Source: Linnemannia elongata
Lineage: Eukaryota; Mortierellomycota; Mortierellomycetes; Mortierellales; Mortierellaceae
Direction: 5' to 3'
NCBI GenBank assembly: GCA_036320915.1
Contig: JAXBDG010000012.1
Span: forward strand, 980,501 to 1,044,500
DNA: 64,000 nt
A model generated the notes under the pieces. That model was not told the origin of the DNA and did no database searches. It was given only the letters and a program-made list of their open reading frames with translations. The position numbers and the translations under genes are program-made. Shown here in pieces: positions 1 to 11,279 of this stretch. How positions within the stretch are numbered: position 1 is the stretch's first letter; the number at the start of each line of letters is the position of its first letter.

Positions 1-244
1 AGAACTTTGTCGAGTTGTCTGGGGGGTCTCCGTCGCCAGTGGTTGAAACGACAAAGACTAGGCAGTCCTCCTTGTCCCAGTCGACCTTGGCGTGGTCGTT
101 AAGGACGTGGTGGAAAGCCTTGAAGCCTCGTTCCTGAGCCTGCTCGTAGATGTTCCGGGAGATGGACTCTGCATTGCCTGTTTGGGAGGCATAGAAGACG
201 GTGAGATGATCGGCCTGTGGGACTGCGTTCTCACTGCCTGACAT
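1..244 (-). CDS. Diflavin reductase, methionine synthase reductase-like (5' end only)
   Basis: The first 81 codons of a minus-strand gene are present, with the ATG at 242-244; the rest lies beyond the left edge. The translation is the start of a flavodoxin (FMN-binding) domain: a phosphate-loop motif YASQTGNAES near residues 18-27 and a second FMN-contact motif STTGDGDPPDN near residues 68-78. The family transfers electrons from NADPH through FAD and FMN. STTGxGDPPD followed by KF resembles methionine synthase reductase, which reactivates cobalamin-dependent methionine synthase; the absence of a membrane anchor and of the YGEGDPTDN form argues against cytochrome P450 reductase. Ndor1/Tah18, which also has TTGQGDPPDN, is the main alternative. 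Without the FAD/NADPH half the subfamily is not settled. It shares a 466 bp upstream region with the divergent adenylate cyclase gene. Confidence 0.6.
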   Translation of the reverse strand, partial: MSGSENAVPQADHLTVFYASQTGNAESISRNIYEQAQERGFKAFHHVLNDHAKVDWDKEDCLVFVVSTTGDGDPPDNSTKF

Positions 245-598
245 TGTAGAGAGGAGGGCAAGGGAGAGGAGGAAGGGAGAGGAGGAAGGGGTAACGGAAG
301 ATGTAGAAAGAAAAGAAGAAGAAGGAAGAAGAGGGAAGAAGAAGGAGGAAAGGGAGGGAAGAAGAGGAAGCAGAGACTACCGTTACCTCCTCCACTAAAC
401 AGTGCGAAGGGACAAAGGAGGAAAAAAAAAAAAAGTTGACTCAACATGAAATGATTAATCAGATCACGTGGACTATCCGTTATCACTTATTCATTAAGCT
501 AAGCTGTACTTACTTTCCATCATCCTCATCTTACATCCCTTGCTCCTTCTTTTTGCTCGTCCCTTGTCCTTTCTTCCTCTCTTTCTTCTTCTCTTCTT

Positions 599-629
<31 letters not shown>

Positions 630-710
630 TCTTTCTGTCTTCAGCATCACAGCAACAGCAATAGCAGACAGGCTAAGAGCAACAACAAACTGCACCAACA
701 TCAACAAGAA
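245..710. promoter_or_regulatory. Divergent intergenic region, reductase-like gene / adenylate cyclase
   Basis: These 466 bp separate two divergent start codons. From 250 to 370 the plus strand is purine-rich, so the leader of the minus-strand gene is pyrimidine-rich; from 530 to 630 the plus strand is pyrimidine-rich with a (TTC)n run at about 586-628, so the cyclase leader is too. A palindromic CACGTG E-box lies at 465-470, near the centre. In yeasts such boxes bind Cbf1, which acts on methionine genes; that link is an inference here. The open frames that cross this DNA are low-complexity Ser/Leu/Phe readings and are not called as genes. Confidence 0.5.
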
Positions 711-3700
711 ATGTTACCCAGCGACACAAGGACCCCATCCTCGTCCACTAACCCCGTTGCAATCCACACTGACCGACGCCCGTCTGCAAGTTCCACCCAC
801 TCTGCCCCGCCCTTCCATCCATCGGCCCTCCTCTCCCCAGACGACCATTCCTCTCACCTGAGAGGAAAACACGGCAGCAGTAACAACAGCAATAGTATCA
901 GCAGCAGCAACGGCAACAACAGTGGTAGTGTTAAGGACAGGGACACTGCCAGCGACTCTCACAGCTTTCGCTCCTTCTTCCGCTCCTCTTCCCGCCCCCC
1001 TTCGCCCACCCCTCTTTCTGACCCTAACGATCCCCTTACCCTTCGAGCCATACCACCCCTAAACAACACCACCTACAACAATAGTTCCTCTACCTCAACC
1101 ATGGCCAACTCATTCAGCGCTCTCTCTTCCAGCAACGCGACCCTCCATAGCAACGCTCCATCGGCCTACTTCCAAACCACCGCCTCATCTAATCACGGCA
1201 GTGGCTATCACCAGCGATCCGCGCCACACCCCTTCAGCCCAAGCTCGAGCCGCAGACTCTCTGCCGATACCTCCTCTCGCTCACCTTCCCCTGATGTCTA
1301 TCAGCAACATCCTCCTCTTCCTGGAGGCAAGCATCTCTTCCCCACTACACCGCCTGCTCCGCGTGGCCCGCATCAACCGCACCAGCGGGCAGACTCCATT
1401 CGGAGTGCCTCCGAGACTCCTCATCGGAGAACAAAATCGACCGACTTTGGAGACATGTATTCGAAACGCCCTGGACTCCCCCAGGATCTCGTCGCCGATA
1501 TTCACACGACCGTTGCGAGTCCTGCTAAGGAGGCCAAAAAAACTCTCTTCAGTCTCTTTAAAAAGAAATCCCATCATCCTTCGTCGTCTCCAACCCCGCC
1601 GCCCTCCTCTAACTATCCGCCATCCGAAGGTACTGTGTTCATACTTTGTTTTCTATGTTCAAATGGCTGCTGAGCGATATCATTAACAGTTATCGAGTTC
1701 AACAGTGTTATTTGTGAGCCATATTGCGAACTGTACATTAAAATTTAACAACAAAATTACACAGGAACGTACCGCAAACACTCCGCCGACGACCCGCTGT
1801 TCCCACTCTTGCCGCCCTCCTCATCATCGCTCCATAGTCTGTCCACAATCGACCACGAGATTGCCTCCCAACATTATTCTCTGAGCAGCCGACACGGGAG
1901 CGAAAGCGGAGAATCTCAAAAGTACCCACCCCCATTTTCTATTGGGAAAAAGACTTCTAAAAAAAACATGCATGCCGCGACTGATCCCATCTTTCCAGGA
2001 TATGTTGGTACGTGAACCTGTACACTCACGCAGAAAAAAAATGTCCCAGCTCTTCTCTCCTGGGCATGAAAAGAATATTAACATTCATATCTCGCCTTCC
2101 GCTAACCATTAAATCATGTCGACCCTGGACAATAGTCGATCTGGCCGACTTGACCGGAGTGGCAGGAATCAAGGACGACCCCAGGAAACCCAATTGGCTT
2201 CCGCTTTCAAAGACAACAGGACAAGGAGCAGAGACCTGGCTTGCGCCCGAGAGCTGGGACATCCAGCCCTCGTCCTTGCCTCCAATAGGTCCACTCCAGA
2301 AATCACTTGCACTCACGCCGGAGGATGTCACTTCTGATGAAATGGAGCAAAGCGACTACGAGAGCTGGAGCTACGGGAAGAAGAAACTCTCGACTGTACG
2401 AATTTTCCGTCAGGATTCAACATACACAGTCGTGAACTGTGTCTTTCACATTACAACAAGCGAGTTGATTGCCATGCTGGGCAGGAAGATCTTCAAACCC
2501 GACACGTCCAAGTACCATCTCTTTATCCAACGGAACAACATTGGTAAATTTTTAGGTCCTGCGTGTTGCAGTATTGTCAGAACTCGTATGTAATGATACT
2601 TCACTGTACTACAAGATCATTGTCGCTGACTGCTGTGATGCTTTCCACTGACTCCGCCCTCGACTTAGTGCGACCATTGGCGCCTAATGAAAAGCCACTT
2701 AATATGTTACGCCGGTGTCTTGCGCAGTTTGGGTACACGGATCAGGACAAGCTCGACGAGCTTTCAGGAAGAGACAACAGCTTCCTCTGTCGCTTTACAT
2801 TTGCGGAGAACGGGGTTCCACTTTTGACGGTATGTTCAGGCGTTCTGTCACAACTGCAAAGGGATGTGGCTTGCTGTATCCCTCTTTTGGTACGAAAATG
2901 GTACCGACGTATAAAATTGACGCGTGTTTATCCTCGGTCAATGATGTTTATAGGAGGCTGATTTTCCCCCGCACACCATTTACTCGGATGTCAACCTTCA
3001 GAAACGATGCTTACCGACGATTCCAATCTTCTTGCACTCAAGAGCCAAGGATATAGTACGACTAAACATCTCCCACAATCAGCGCATGGATTTGCCCCTC
3101 GACTTTGTGCAAAATTGCACTGCTCTACGCGAACTCCGGATGGCCTACAACGATCTGGACAGAGTGCCTGCCAACGTACGGTCGATTGTCCACCTTCAGG
3201 TGCTGGATATCAGAGGAAACAGGATACGGGATCTCGAAAAGGCTCATCTTACGGACGCACGGAAGCTTGACACGCTGATTTTGCAGTGCAACCGACTGGA
3301 ATCTCTTCCAGAGTCCTACCGCGACTTTGAGATCCTCCGTGTCGTCAACCTTTCCAGCAACAACTTTTCAAAGTTTCCTGGTGTGCTTTGTGGGATCACA
3401 TCGTTGGAGGAGCTCGACCTCAGCTTCAACGATATCCCCGAGATTCCTGACGACATCAGCAGGCTTGTTAGACTGAGGAGACTTTTACTCTATGGCAATC
3501 GGATTGGGCCGTTCCTTCCAAAATCGATGGAGTCTTTGTCGAAGCTACGAAAGCTGGATATTCGACAAAACGGAATACTGAATCTGGATGCGCTCAATGA
3601 CATGAAGTCACTGGAGGAACTCTTGGTCGACTACAATACTAACGTCGTCGCGAACAACTCCTTCGAGGCCCTGGTCCGAGCGTCCATTGTCAAGTGTAAC

Positions 3701-6700
3701 ATGACCGATCTTCATCTCCGCGGCACTGGCGACACTCTCACATTCTTGGACGTCTCATCCAACAAACTTTCCAACTTGACGCCGACACTCTTTGACCATC
3801 TTCGAAGCCTGGAAACACTGAAGCTCGACAACAACAGCATCAACTCTATACCCTCGACTATTGGCTCTCTCAAATTCTTGCGGACCCTCTCTTTAGCCAA
3901 CAACAACATTTCGTCCTTGCCTGACGAGATTGCCCAGTTGGAGTCTTTGATCGAATTGGACGTACACGGCAATAGTCTTGGAGAGTTACCCCCCTCCATT
4001 TGGTTGTGCTCGCTCTACTCGTTGAACGCGTCGTCCAATTTACTGGGCTCTTTCCCTGACCCTCCAGTGGAGACTTCGGCTCGACTTGTCAGCACATCAG
4101 CCATGTCGGCATCCTCTTCGACGGCTACTCTGTGTGAGGCGGATCTTCAGGGTTCAATGACGGTGAAACCTAACGGGCCCTCTACTCACCTTGCTAACTC
4201 GTTACCACCGACCCATTTGAAGCCATTGCCAATCCCACCGAGTCTTTCACAAGGAACGTCATCTCACCATCGATCGACATCTGGACCGCCTCTTGCCGCG
4301 ACATTGCAGAATTTACGCTTGGGCGATAATCGTCTCCCGGATGATGTTTTCTACCCGCTTTCACAGTTCCTGTCATTGAAGATCCTGAACCTCAGTCACA
4401 ACTTTATTGCAGACATCCCTCGAGGAAAGATTCCAAATCCAGGCAACCTTCTGGAGCTTTACCTGAGTGGAAACCAGCTTACAACCCTTCCAGCAGACGA
4501 CATTGAGTCGCTGAGGAACCTCCGCGTGCTTCATGTCAGTGGAAACAAGCTGACAACTTTACCCGCAGAACTTGGCAAGATCAATCGCCTTGTTGTGCTG
4601 GATGTCGGCTGCAACCAATTGAAGTACAACATTGCCAATTGGCCCTATGATTGGAACTGGTAAGGATATTTATGAACTGCCAATGAATGCATTGTTGCGA
4701 GCATATTGATCCTCGACCTAACGACCGTGGACTACTCAACTCGATTTCATTTACATGCATTGTAGGAACTGGAATCTGGAACTCAAGTACCTAAACATGT
4801 CTGGCAACAAACGGCTTCAAATCAAACGGCAGGCACAGGAGATCGTGCCAACGAGCACTCGTCCAGGAAACCTCTCTGAGTTTGGCAATCTTACCTGCCT
4901 TCGGATCCTCGGCTTGATGGATGTCACGATCACGGATAATGTACCCGACGATACCGTTGAGAGGCGTGTTCGCACGTCGACATCAACGCTCCACAACATG
5001 TCCTACGGTATGGCGGACACTCTCGGTGACGGCGACAACCTTTGTATCTGGGATCTCGTCCATCCAAAGTTTCAAACCAAGGAAGATGAGGTCCTGTTTG
5101 GGCTGTTCGATGGAAGATCGGGCAGATCCAAGTCCAGTTGCCAGATGACCAGCTATCTCAAGGATCGGTTTGGTGCGTGCTTCAAGATCGAGCTGGAAGA
5201 ACTGGAGAACTCGGACACTGTGGTGAGTGCTCTGCGTCGCACGTTTTTAGGGCTCGATCGTGAACTCTACCCATTAAGTCTGGATGAAGAGGGCAGAGGA
5301 GGGGCCTCGGCTTTGATTGCCTACATCAAGGGCTTCACGCTATACTCGGCCAATGTTGGCGACGCTATTGCCGTTCTCGTCAAGAAGTCTGATTCATTCC
5401 AGGTGATTTCCCAGAAGCACATCCCTTGGAATCCGACGGAGGCCGCCAGGATCAAGCGCTCGGGAGGTTTTGTCAGTGAGAAAGGTCTCCTTAATGACGA
5501 ACTTGATATCTCCCGGTCGTTTGGGCAATACCACTTGGTGCCTATCGTCAACTCGAACCCTTACATCGAGACGACAACCCTGACGGAGGACGATGATTTT
5601 TTGATCATGGCTTCCAAGTCGTTCTGGGATGTGATGTCCTACGCAACTGCAGTCGATATCGCCAAGGCCGGGATGAGAGTTTTTGGCGATCCAATGATTG
5701 CTTCCCAAAAGTTACGTGACATTGCCATATCTTACGGAGCTCAGGAGCACATGGTTGTCATGTTAATCGGTGTTGGAGATCTCTTCAAGAAGAAGGAACT
5801 GACGCAGGAAGGCTCAGAATATCCTCAACACAAGAAGAGGCCCAAGGCGATGGAGGGCCCTGTCGACGCTGTAAGTTGTTCACCTTGCTATCAAAATACT
5901 CAATAATGCCTGATCGAATCAAGTGTATATTCACCACCTTTTGTTCTGTTTGTTATCGTCATTCTAGCTAAAATATCTCAAACCCGAGATCGAGCCACCG
6001 CAAGGAGACGTCGCCATGGTGTTCACGAGCATCAAAAACTCGACTCAACTTTGGGAGGATAATCCGGTTTCAATGGCGGTGGCGACCAAGGAGCACTTCA
6101 ATATCATGCGACGACAACTTCGTTCAATTGGTGGCTACGAAGTCAAGATTGAAGGTGAAGCTATGATGGCGTCGTTTTCTAGTGTGCCGGCAGCGGTCCT
6201 TTGGTGCATTAAGGTCCAGGAGCTGTTGGTTCAAGCAGACTGGCCTCAAGATATTCTGGACTCTGTCGACTGCAAGCCCATTTACAGTGCGGCCGACCCC
6301 AGCCAGCTTATTTACCGCGGTCTGTCTGTACGAATGGGTATCCACTGGGGTCAGCCAGTGAGCCACCGAGATGAGGTGACGAGGCGAATGGATTACTACG
6401 GCTCGATGGTCAACCGCTCCGCTCGTATTTGCGCATCTGCAGACGGAGGAGAGATCTGCGTGAGCAGCGATGTGGTCAATGTGATCCAGCAGCTGCTCGG
6501 GGACCCATATCTGGACACCTCCGACTCGCCTTACGCAGAGCACATCCGAGAGATGAAAAAAATGGGTTTTGGCGTGATTGACATTGGAGAAAAGAAGTTG
6601 AAAGGACTAGAGACCCCGGAGAGCTTGCATCTTCTTTACACTCGCATGCTAGCAGGACGATTTGCGGTGGACTCCCTTGCAGTTACAGCCGCACCTAATG

Positions 6701-7351
6701 CAGCAGTGGTAAGTGTCTACAAAGGAAACTGTGCATGACTCTTTTAATATGTGGAACTTCAACTTCGTTTCGCCCCATCACTGACAATACTCTCTATTAT
6801 TACTTTCTCGTTTGTGAACGCTTGTGCAACTTTTCTCCAAACAAATGAAAAAAGCAACAGGAAATTGTTGAAACTACAATGGTGCTGGATGTCGCGTCAA
6901 TCCGGCTACTTCAGTCTATCTGTCTACGCCTTGAACGACTGGTATCAGGAGCAGGTCGGGCAACGGAGCAGATGTTGGCTTTATTGTCCTTACCCATCCG
7001 TGACAATGCAGATCAGGATGATCTTGTTCGTATCGCCGACAACTGCATCTCTCGCATCGAGGTACGTTTGTTACGTGTCTTGGTCTCTAATTTGTGTAGC
7101 TTATTGAAGTATGGGCTTTAAAAAAATAAGACTCCACCTTTGAATCTCACTAACCTGCATCTTTATGCTTGATTCTCAATTTTCATGTTTAGAATTGCTT
7201 CTCTCAACTCTTTATGGCCAAGTCGGGTCAGTTCGTCCAGGTGTACGAATCGCTAAGCAAGGCATTGAGCAACGATCCTAACTACATCCTCCAGGCGCTG
7301 CAGATGTACGTCAACATTGTTGGTGGTCTTGACACCCCGGCACTCCTGTAA
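711..7351 (+). CDS. CYR1: Adenylate cyclase (RA-LRR-PP2C-cyclase), divergent catalytic metal site
   Basis: Nine exons: 711-1629, 1765-2007, 2136-2543, 2669-2829, 2954-4659, 4766-5870, 5968-6708, 6861-7061, 7193-7351, joining in frame to 1,880 aa. The order is: Ser/Pro-rich N-terminus (1-385), Ras-association domain (about 475-575), leucine-rich repeats (about 600-1145, ending in the WPYDWNWNW motif seen in fungal cyclases), PP2C-like domain (about 1205-1480), class III cyclase domain (about 1525-1720). This is the architecture of Ras-responsive fungal adenylate cyclase, which makes cAMP at the membrane. Two features are odd. Both metal-binding aspartates of the cyclase are changed: FTSIKNST has Ser1535 where family members have Asp, and KIEGEA has Glu1578 in place of Asp. 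Lys1574, Asp1656, Asn1663 and Arg1667 are kept. The PP2C part reads MASKSFWD where active phosphatases have SDGLWD, so it is probably a pseudophosphatase. The start is the first ATG of exon 1 in that frame; an upstream extension is only Ser/Phe low complexity. Confidence 0.93.
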
Positions 7352-7460
7352 AAGTGAGATAGATTCCTCCACCAGGACTTTGTCAAGTAATAAAAAACAA
7401 CTCTAATTTATTCATGTTCAATGTGGGCGTAATGTTGTGCGGTTGACGGATAAATATATC

Positions 7461-8267
7461 CTAATACTTCAAAGAAGCGTTTGCTCTGTTGGCCAAAGCC
7501 ATCTTGTGCAACTGGTTCTTCTTGACCAAGGCTCCACTGTTTCCATTGACGACAGCCAAGAATTCGCTCGCCAACCGATCCTTGAACAGCTTTTCACCCT
7601 TGCGCTTGTCTGAAGCCTCCAGGATCCAGACAATGGCTTTGCGGCGCCTCTGTCGTTCTGTCATGGGAGTAGGGACCTGGAGGACCTTTGATCCCTTCTT
7701 GATTGCCGTCAACTTCAAGATGGGGCTGGCCAACTCGAGGGCATCCAGAATAACGTGGTAGGGGTCCGACTGAGTCCTTGACCGGATCTCCAAAAGTGCA
7801 TCCGCAACGAACCGTTGAGCACGGGCCTTCTTGCCGTCCTTCATGATGGTATTGACCAGCTGCGACAAGATGGGGTTCTGGGTCAAGGAGCGAGCCTGGT
7901 CTGGCGAAACTGGTGTAAACTCGGCAAAGGTCGAGGCGGCGCTTTCCGTGTCATCCTGGTTCTCCTCCTTCTCTTCCTCTACGTGTCCTGAAGATGCCCC
8001 TGTTACTGGTCCTGCGTCCGTTCCTGGTGCGGCGGTATTAACAGTAGTAGAAGGCAAGGGTGAAGAGATATCGGTTTTAGGAGTAGATGCGGCCATTGGA
8101 GGGGGCAAGGGGGTCGAGGGGCTAGTTGCTGTGCTTGTCGAGACCGAGACGGCATTAGGGCGGGAGCCCATGTGGAACGAGGCGAGGGATATCCTGGCGA
8201 GGGCGGGCTGCTGGAGATGGATCCTTGAGGCGGACATTCCACCCAGACGAGTGAGAGAACGGAACAT
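7461..8267 (-). CDS. RSM7: Mitochondrial small-subunit ribosomal protein uS7m
   Basis: Single exon, 268 aa. The C-terminal half, from about residue 120, is a uS7 domain: LVNTIMKDGKKARAQRFV, then a PYHVILDALE segment, a basic TERQRRRKAIVWI stretch and the KMALANRANASLKY tail. uS7 organises the 3' major domain of the small-subunit rRNA at the head of the ribosome. The first 110 residues are Ser/Thr/Pro/Glu-rich and begin MFRSLTRLGGMSASR, an Arg- and Ser-bearing start without acidic residues, as in mitochondrial presequences, so the protein is probably imported. The ATG at 8265-8267 is chosen because it gives this presequence; the frame stays open about 240 bp further upstream, but that stretch has no targeting character. 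It is convergent with the cyclase gene (110 bp between stops) and lies in tandem downstream of the histone deacetylase. Confidence 0.93.
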   Translation of the reverse strand: MFRSLTRLGGMSASRIHLQQPALARISLASFHMGSRPNAVSVSTSTATSPSTPLPPPMAASTPKTDISSPLPSTTVNTAAPGTDAGPVTGASSGHVEEEKEENQDDTESAASTFAEFTPVSPDQARSLTQNPILSQLVNTIMKDGKKARAQRFVADALLEIRSRTQSDPYHVILDALELASPILKLTAIKKGSKVLQVPTPMTERQRRRKAIVWILEASDKRKGEKLFKDRLASEFLAVVNGNSGALVKKNQLHKMALANRANASLKY

Positions 8268-8538
8268 GGCGGATGTGATGATGTAATGCCGTTCGGTTCG
8301 AGGTTGTTGGACGATGGGTCTGTTCGGAGAAGGATGCGAAAAATGAGGGAGAGAGGACAGGAAGTGCAGGCAAGGGAGAGAGTGTGGGTGTGGGTGTCCG
8401 TGGATATGAAGTGAGTGCCCTGGGTAGCCCAGACACCGTAGCTCAGGCGAGAGGCCGTGGGCTAAGCCACAATGTTGATAATTTTCGGAGGTTGATCCCC
8501 AGTCACACATAAGTATTAGGACCCTTAATGGTTTTTAT

Positions 8539-10321
8539 TTAAATCTCCATGTCGTCCACATCCTGCTCGTTATCATAGAACTCGTTGTTGTGCTCTCGAC
8601 CCCTCCGCCCCTCCTTGGTTTCCTTCCCTTTAGCCGAATCCGCCATCCGCTCTGCCTCCTCCTCTTCATTCATGTCGAGAAACCCTTGCATGTCAGGCGG
8701 TATCTCCTGCATCTGGACACTTGGTGCCCCATTCAAGAACCGAAGGTGCTCCAACACTCGTATCCGGAGGTTCCTGATGTACTGCTTCGTGTTCATATTC
8801 TCCACCTTGCCTGAAAGATGGGGGTGCAACTTGTAGTCCGGTTGGAAAAAATCAATGTACTCATTGTACGGCAGGTCGTTCGATACCTCATGGTCTACGA
8901 GGATCGATGTCTCGTATGTCCAACAGCGCGCCACGTTGCGAATTGTATATCCTCCTCCGCCTAGCACCAACAACGGCAGCTTGAAATCCTTGATGAACCG
9001 CACACATTCGCCATGCGCCTTGATAGAGAGATTGAAGCAGCCGAGACGATCGCATCCAAGAGAATCAGCACCGCACTGGAGAACGATGGCTGATGGTCGA
9101 AACGAGTTGATAACGGCCTCCATGACAGACTTGAACAAATAGATATAAGACTCGTCGTCAATCCCGTCTTTGAGCGGCACATTAAGCGAATAATGCTTCC
9201 CGATCCCGGACCCAACCTCGTCAATGTCGCCTGTTCCTGGGAAAAAATCGCCATTGTACTTGTGGAAGGAGACTGTCATGACTCTGTCCGTGGTATAAAA
9301 CGCCTCCTGAACGCCATCCCCGTGATGGATATCAATGTCGACATAGAGGACCCTTGGGTGATGGCTAAGCGCGAGTAATGTGGGAAATAATAGACCACAA
9401 TTAGTATCCAATATTTCATAGCAGTTTCGTAGCTTGAAGAAAAAACACTCCGTCTCATTCAAACATTAGAATACGGCGGATGAGTCTCGGGCATACGTTA
9501 GAAGTTCGAAAATACCAAGGACAATGTCGTTGACATAGCAGAATCCTGATGCTTCTACCCGTTTGGCGTGGTGAAGCCCTCCTGACCAATTAATGCTGAT
9601 ATCGGCGGATCCGTTGGTCAACTTGCGAGCTGCATCAATTGTAGCTCCTGAATATATCTTGCAGAAATCAAACATTCCGTCAAAGACAGGACAGTCGTCG
9701 CCGACATTGAATCGACTGAAGACTTTGCTAAAGGTGTTCATGTTCTCGGGCGTGACTCTAATCATTGACGAAGATACCGTTAATAAACACAAGGTCAAAG
9801 AGAAAAGTCTAACAGTATTTTACAGGTGTCGATTACCGTCGCTGCTTACTTTTTCAGAAAGTCGATGTAGTCGGGAGCGTGGAAACTCATTATTTCTTCG
9901 TCCGTGGCTCGACGAGGCTGAAAGATCTCCATCTTTTTGTGCAGATCGTACGATATTACCAAGTGATTCGTCAAAGTGAGGCGGTGAGGCTTCATTGGAT
10001 GACGCTCCTGTTGAGTTGAATGACATAAAGGCGAGAATGTCCATATCAGTACCAAGAACAACAAAAACAAAATCTACAGAATAATAGTTCAAAAGATTAA
10101 AAAAAAAAACGTGCAGTAGAGCCCTCTGCGCACGTCAAACATACTCCGTAGTGGTAGTTGCCGACCTGCTCGTCATGAAAGTAGGCAACAATGTCGTTCG
10201 AGTGGTTTCCGACACGTTTGGTGGCAATTGAGTTCTTGGTGGTAGCAAGAGAGTTGGAGCGGGTCGAGAAGGTGGCGGTCGCGGAGTCTGGCTGATGGCG
10301 TAGAGTGGATCGTCTGGACAT
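8539..10321 (-). CDS. HOS2: Class I histone deacetylase, Hos2/HDAC3 type
   Basis: Four exons on the minus strand: 10321-10145, 10007-9850, 9757-9497, 9364-8539; 473 aa. The protein removes acetyl groups from histone lysines as the catalytic subunit of a Set3C/SMRT-like complex. All zinc-enzyme landmarks are visible: the N-terminal VGNYHYG motif, the His-His pair in GGLHHAKR, the zinc ligands in DIDIHHGDG, and the catalytic tyrosine in [10 protein letters not shown]. Wording such as [15 protein letters not shown] and [18 protein letters not shown] fits Hos2/HDAC3 better than Rpd3. The N-terminal 45 residues are Ser/Thr-rich and the last 40 are acidic and basic ([18 protein letters not shown]). 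Catalytic residues are complete and I see no frame break. Its 3' end is 272 bp from the start codon of the uS7m gene. Confidence 0.95.
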
Positions 10322-10646
10322 GAGGCAAGGAGAGGGCAGAGAATATGAATGAGTGTGTGTAATTATGGTCAGGAGGGGTCTTGGGATGGGCCGATTGTTG
10401 TATGGTTTCTGGAGAATGGGAAGGAATGTAGAACGTTCTTGTTTTCCTGACGGTGGTCACTGGAAGGCGAGAGGGTAAGAGAGTAAAATATTAGGAGAGT
10501 AGAAGTAAAGAGAGAGGGGTGAGTGTGAAGAGAGTGAGAAATCAAAGGGAAACAGTGAGTATGAAGTAAACTGCCCTTAATTCGTGTCTTCAAGGCCACT
10601 TCGCTACTCGGCTTGGGCTACTGGTAGCATGTACCGCCGAATAGGT

Positions 10647-10687
10647 TCTCTTTCTCTCTCTCTCTCTGTCTCTCTTTTTCACTCTCT

Positions 10688-10735
<48 letters not shown>

Positions 10736-10800
10736 CTCTTTCTCTCTCTCTTTCTCTTTCTCTTTCTTCTTTCTCTCTCTCTCTCGCACTCTCTCTCACG
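10647..10800. repeat. CT-rich microsatellite
   Basis: Interrupted (CT)n/(TTTCTC)n tract of about 150 bp, longest pure CT run near 10,697-10,731, followed by a short GCGCGCGC run. It lies between HOS2 and the DUF427 gene. Confidence 0.95.
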
Positions 10801-11080
10801 CGCGCGCGCCGAACGAACTACCTAAGAGCTCGTCCTAGACTACAAAACTATCACGCATCAAGCGAGGAAGAAGTTAGGGCCAGTCGCGCCTTTCTATCCT
10901 TCGCGAAAGCGCAAAGGAACGACAAAAGGTAAGGTCACTTCCACCAATAGGCGATGATGCGTCTCTATTGTAAGCGATACTGCGATAAGAAAAGAAAAAC
11001 CGCGCAATAAAAGAAAGAGGTCAAAAAAAGGGAGGGATCCCTGCGCAAGTCTGGGCAACAACAACTGACCATTCTAGCCT

Positions 11081-11101
11081 CCCCCCCCCCCCCCCCCCCC
11101 C
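11081..11101. repeat. Poly-C run (21 nt)
   Basis: Twenty-one consecutive C, about 180 bp upstream of the DUF427 start codon. Homopolymer length may be affected by sequencing. Confidence 0.9.
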
Positions 11102-11279
11102 ATTTAAAAAGGTGTCAAGGGACGATCACTGCTTTTCTTCTCTTATTTCTTTCTTCTTCACATACGCGCACACCTCCCACTCCTCCTCCACCCTGCACAC
11201 ACACACATTCTCTCTCTCTTTTCGTGCCTCTTTTACTCGGTCTTTACACCAAGTCATTTCAGCACGTTTGATATCCACT

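Larger units (their letters stand above)
10322..11279. promoter_or_regulatory. Divergent intergenic region, HOS2 / DUF427 gene
   Basis: About 960 bp between divergent start codons, without a convincing coding frame. It is purine-rich on the plus strand at 10,440-10,560 (pyrimidine-rich leader for HOS2), then holds a (CT)n block at 10,647-10,800, a CpG-rich stretch, a run of 21 C at 11,081-11,101 and a T/C-rich leader to 11,279. Arg/Glu or Ser/Leu open frames here are simple-repeat readings. Confidence 0.45.

Noticed and set aside
1..244. NADPH-cytochrome P450 reductase
   Set aside because: The typical N-terminal membrane anchor and the YGEGDPTDN motif are missing; STTGDGDPPDN points to other diflavin enzymes.
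540..710. Extension of adenylate cyclase upstream of 711
   Set aside because: No in-frame ATG precedes 711 and the sequence is Leu/Phe/Ser-rich leader.
10584..10838. Ser/Leu- and Arg/Glu-rich open frames over the CT tract
   Set aside because: They are readings of a simple repeat on either strand, with no domain and no splice or start context.
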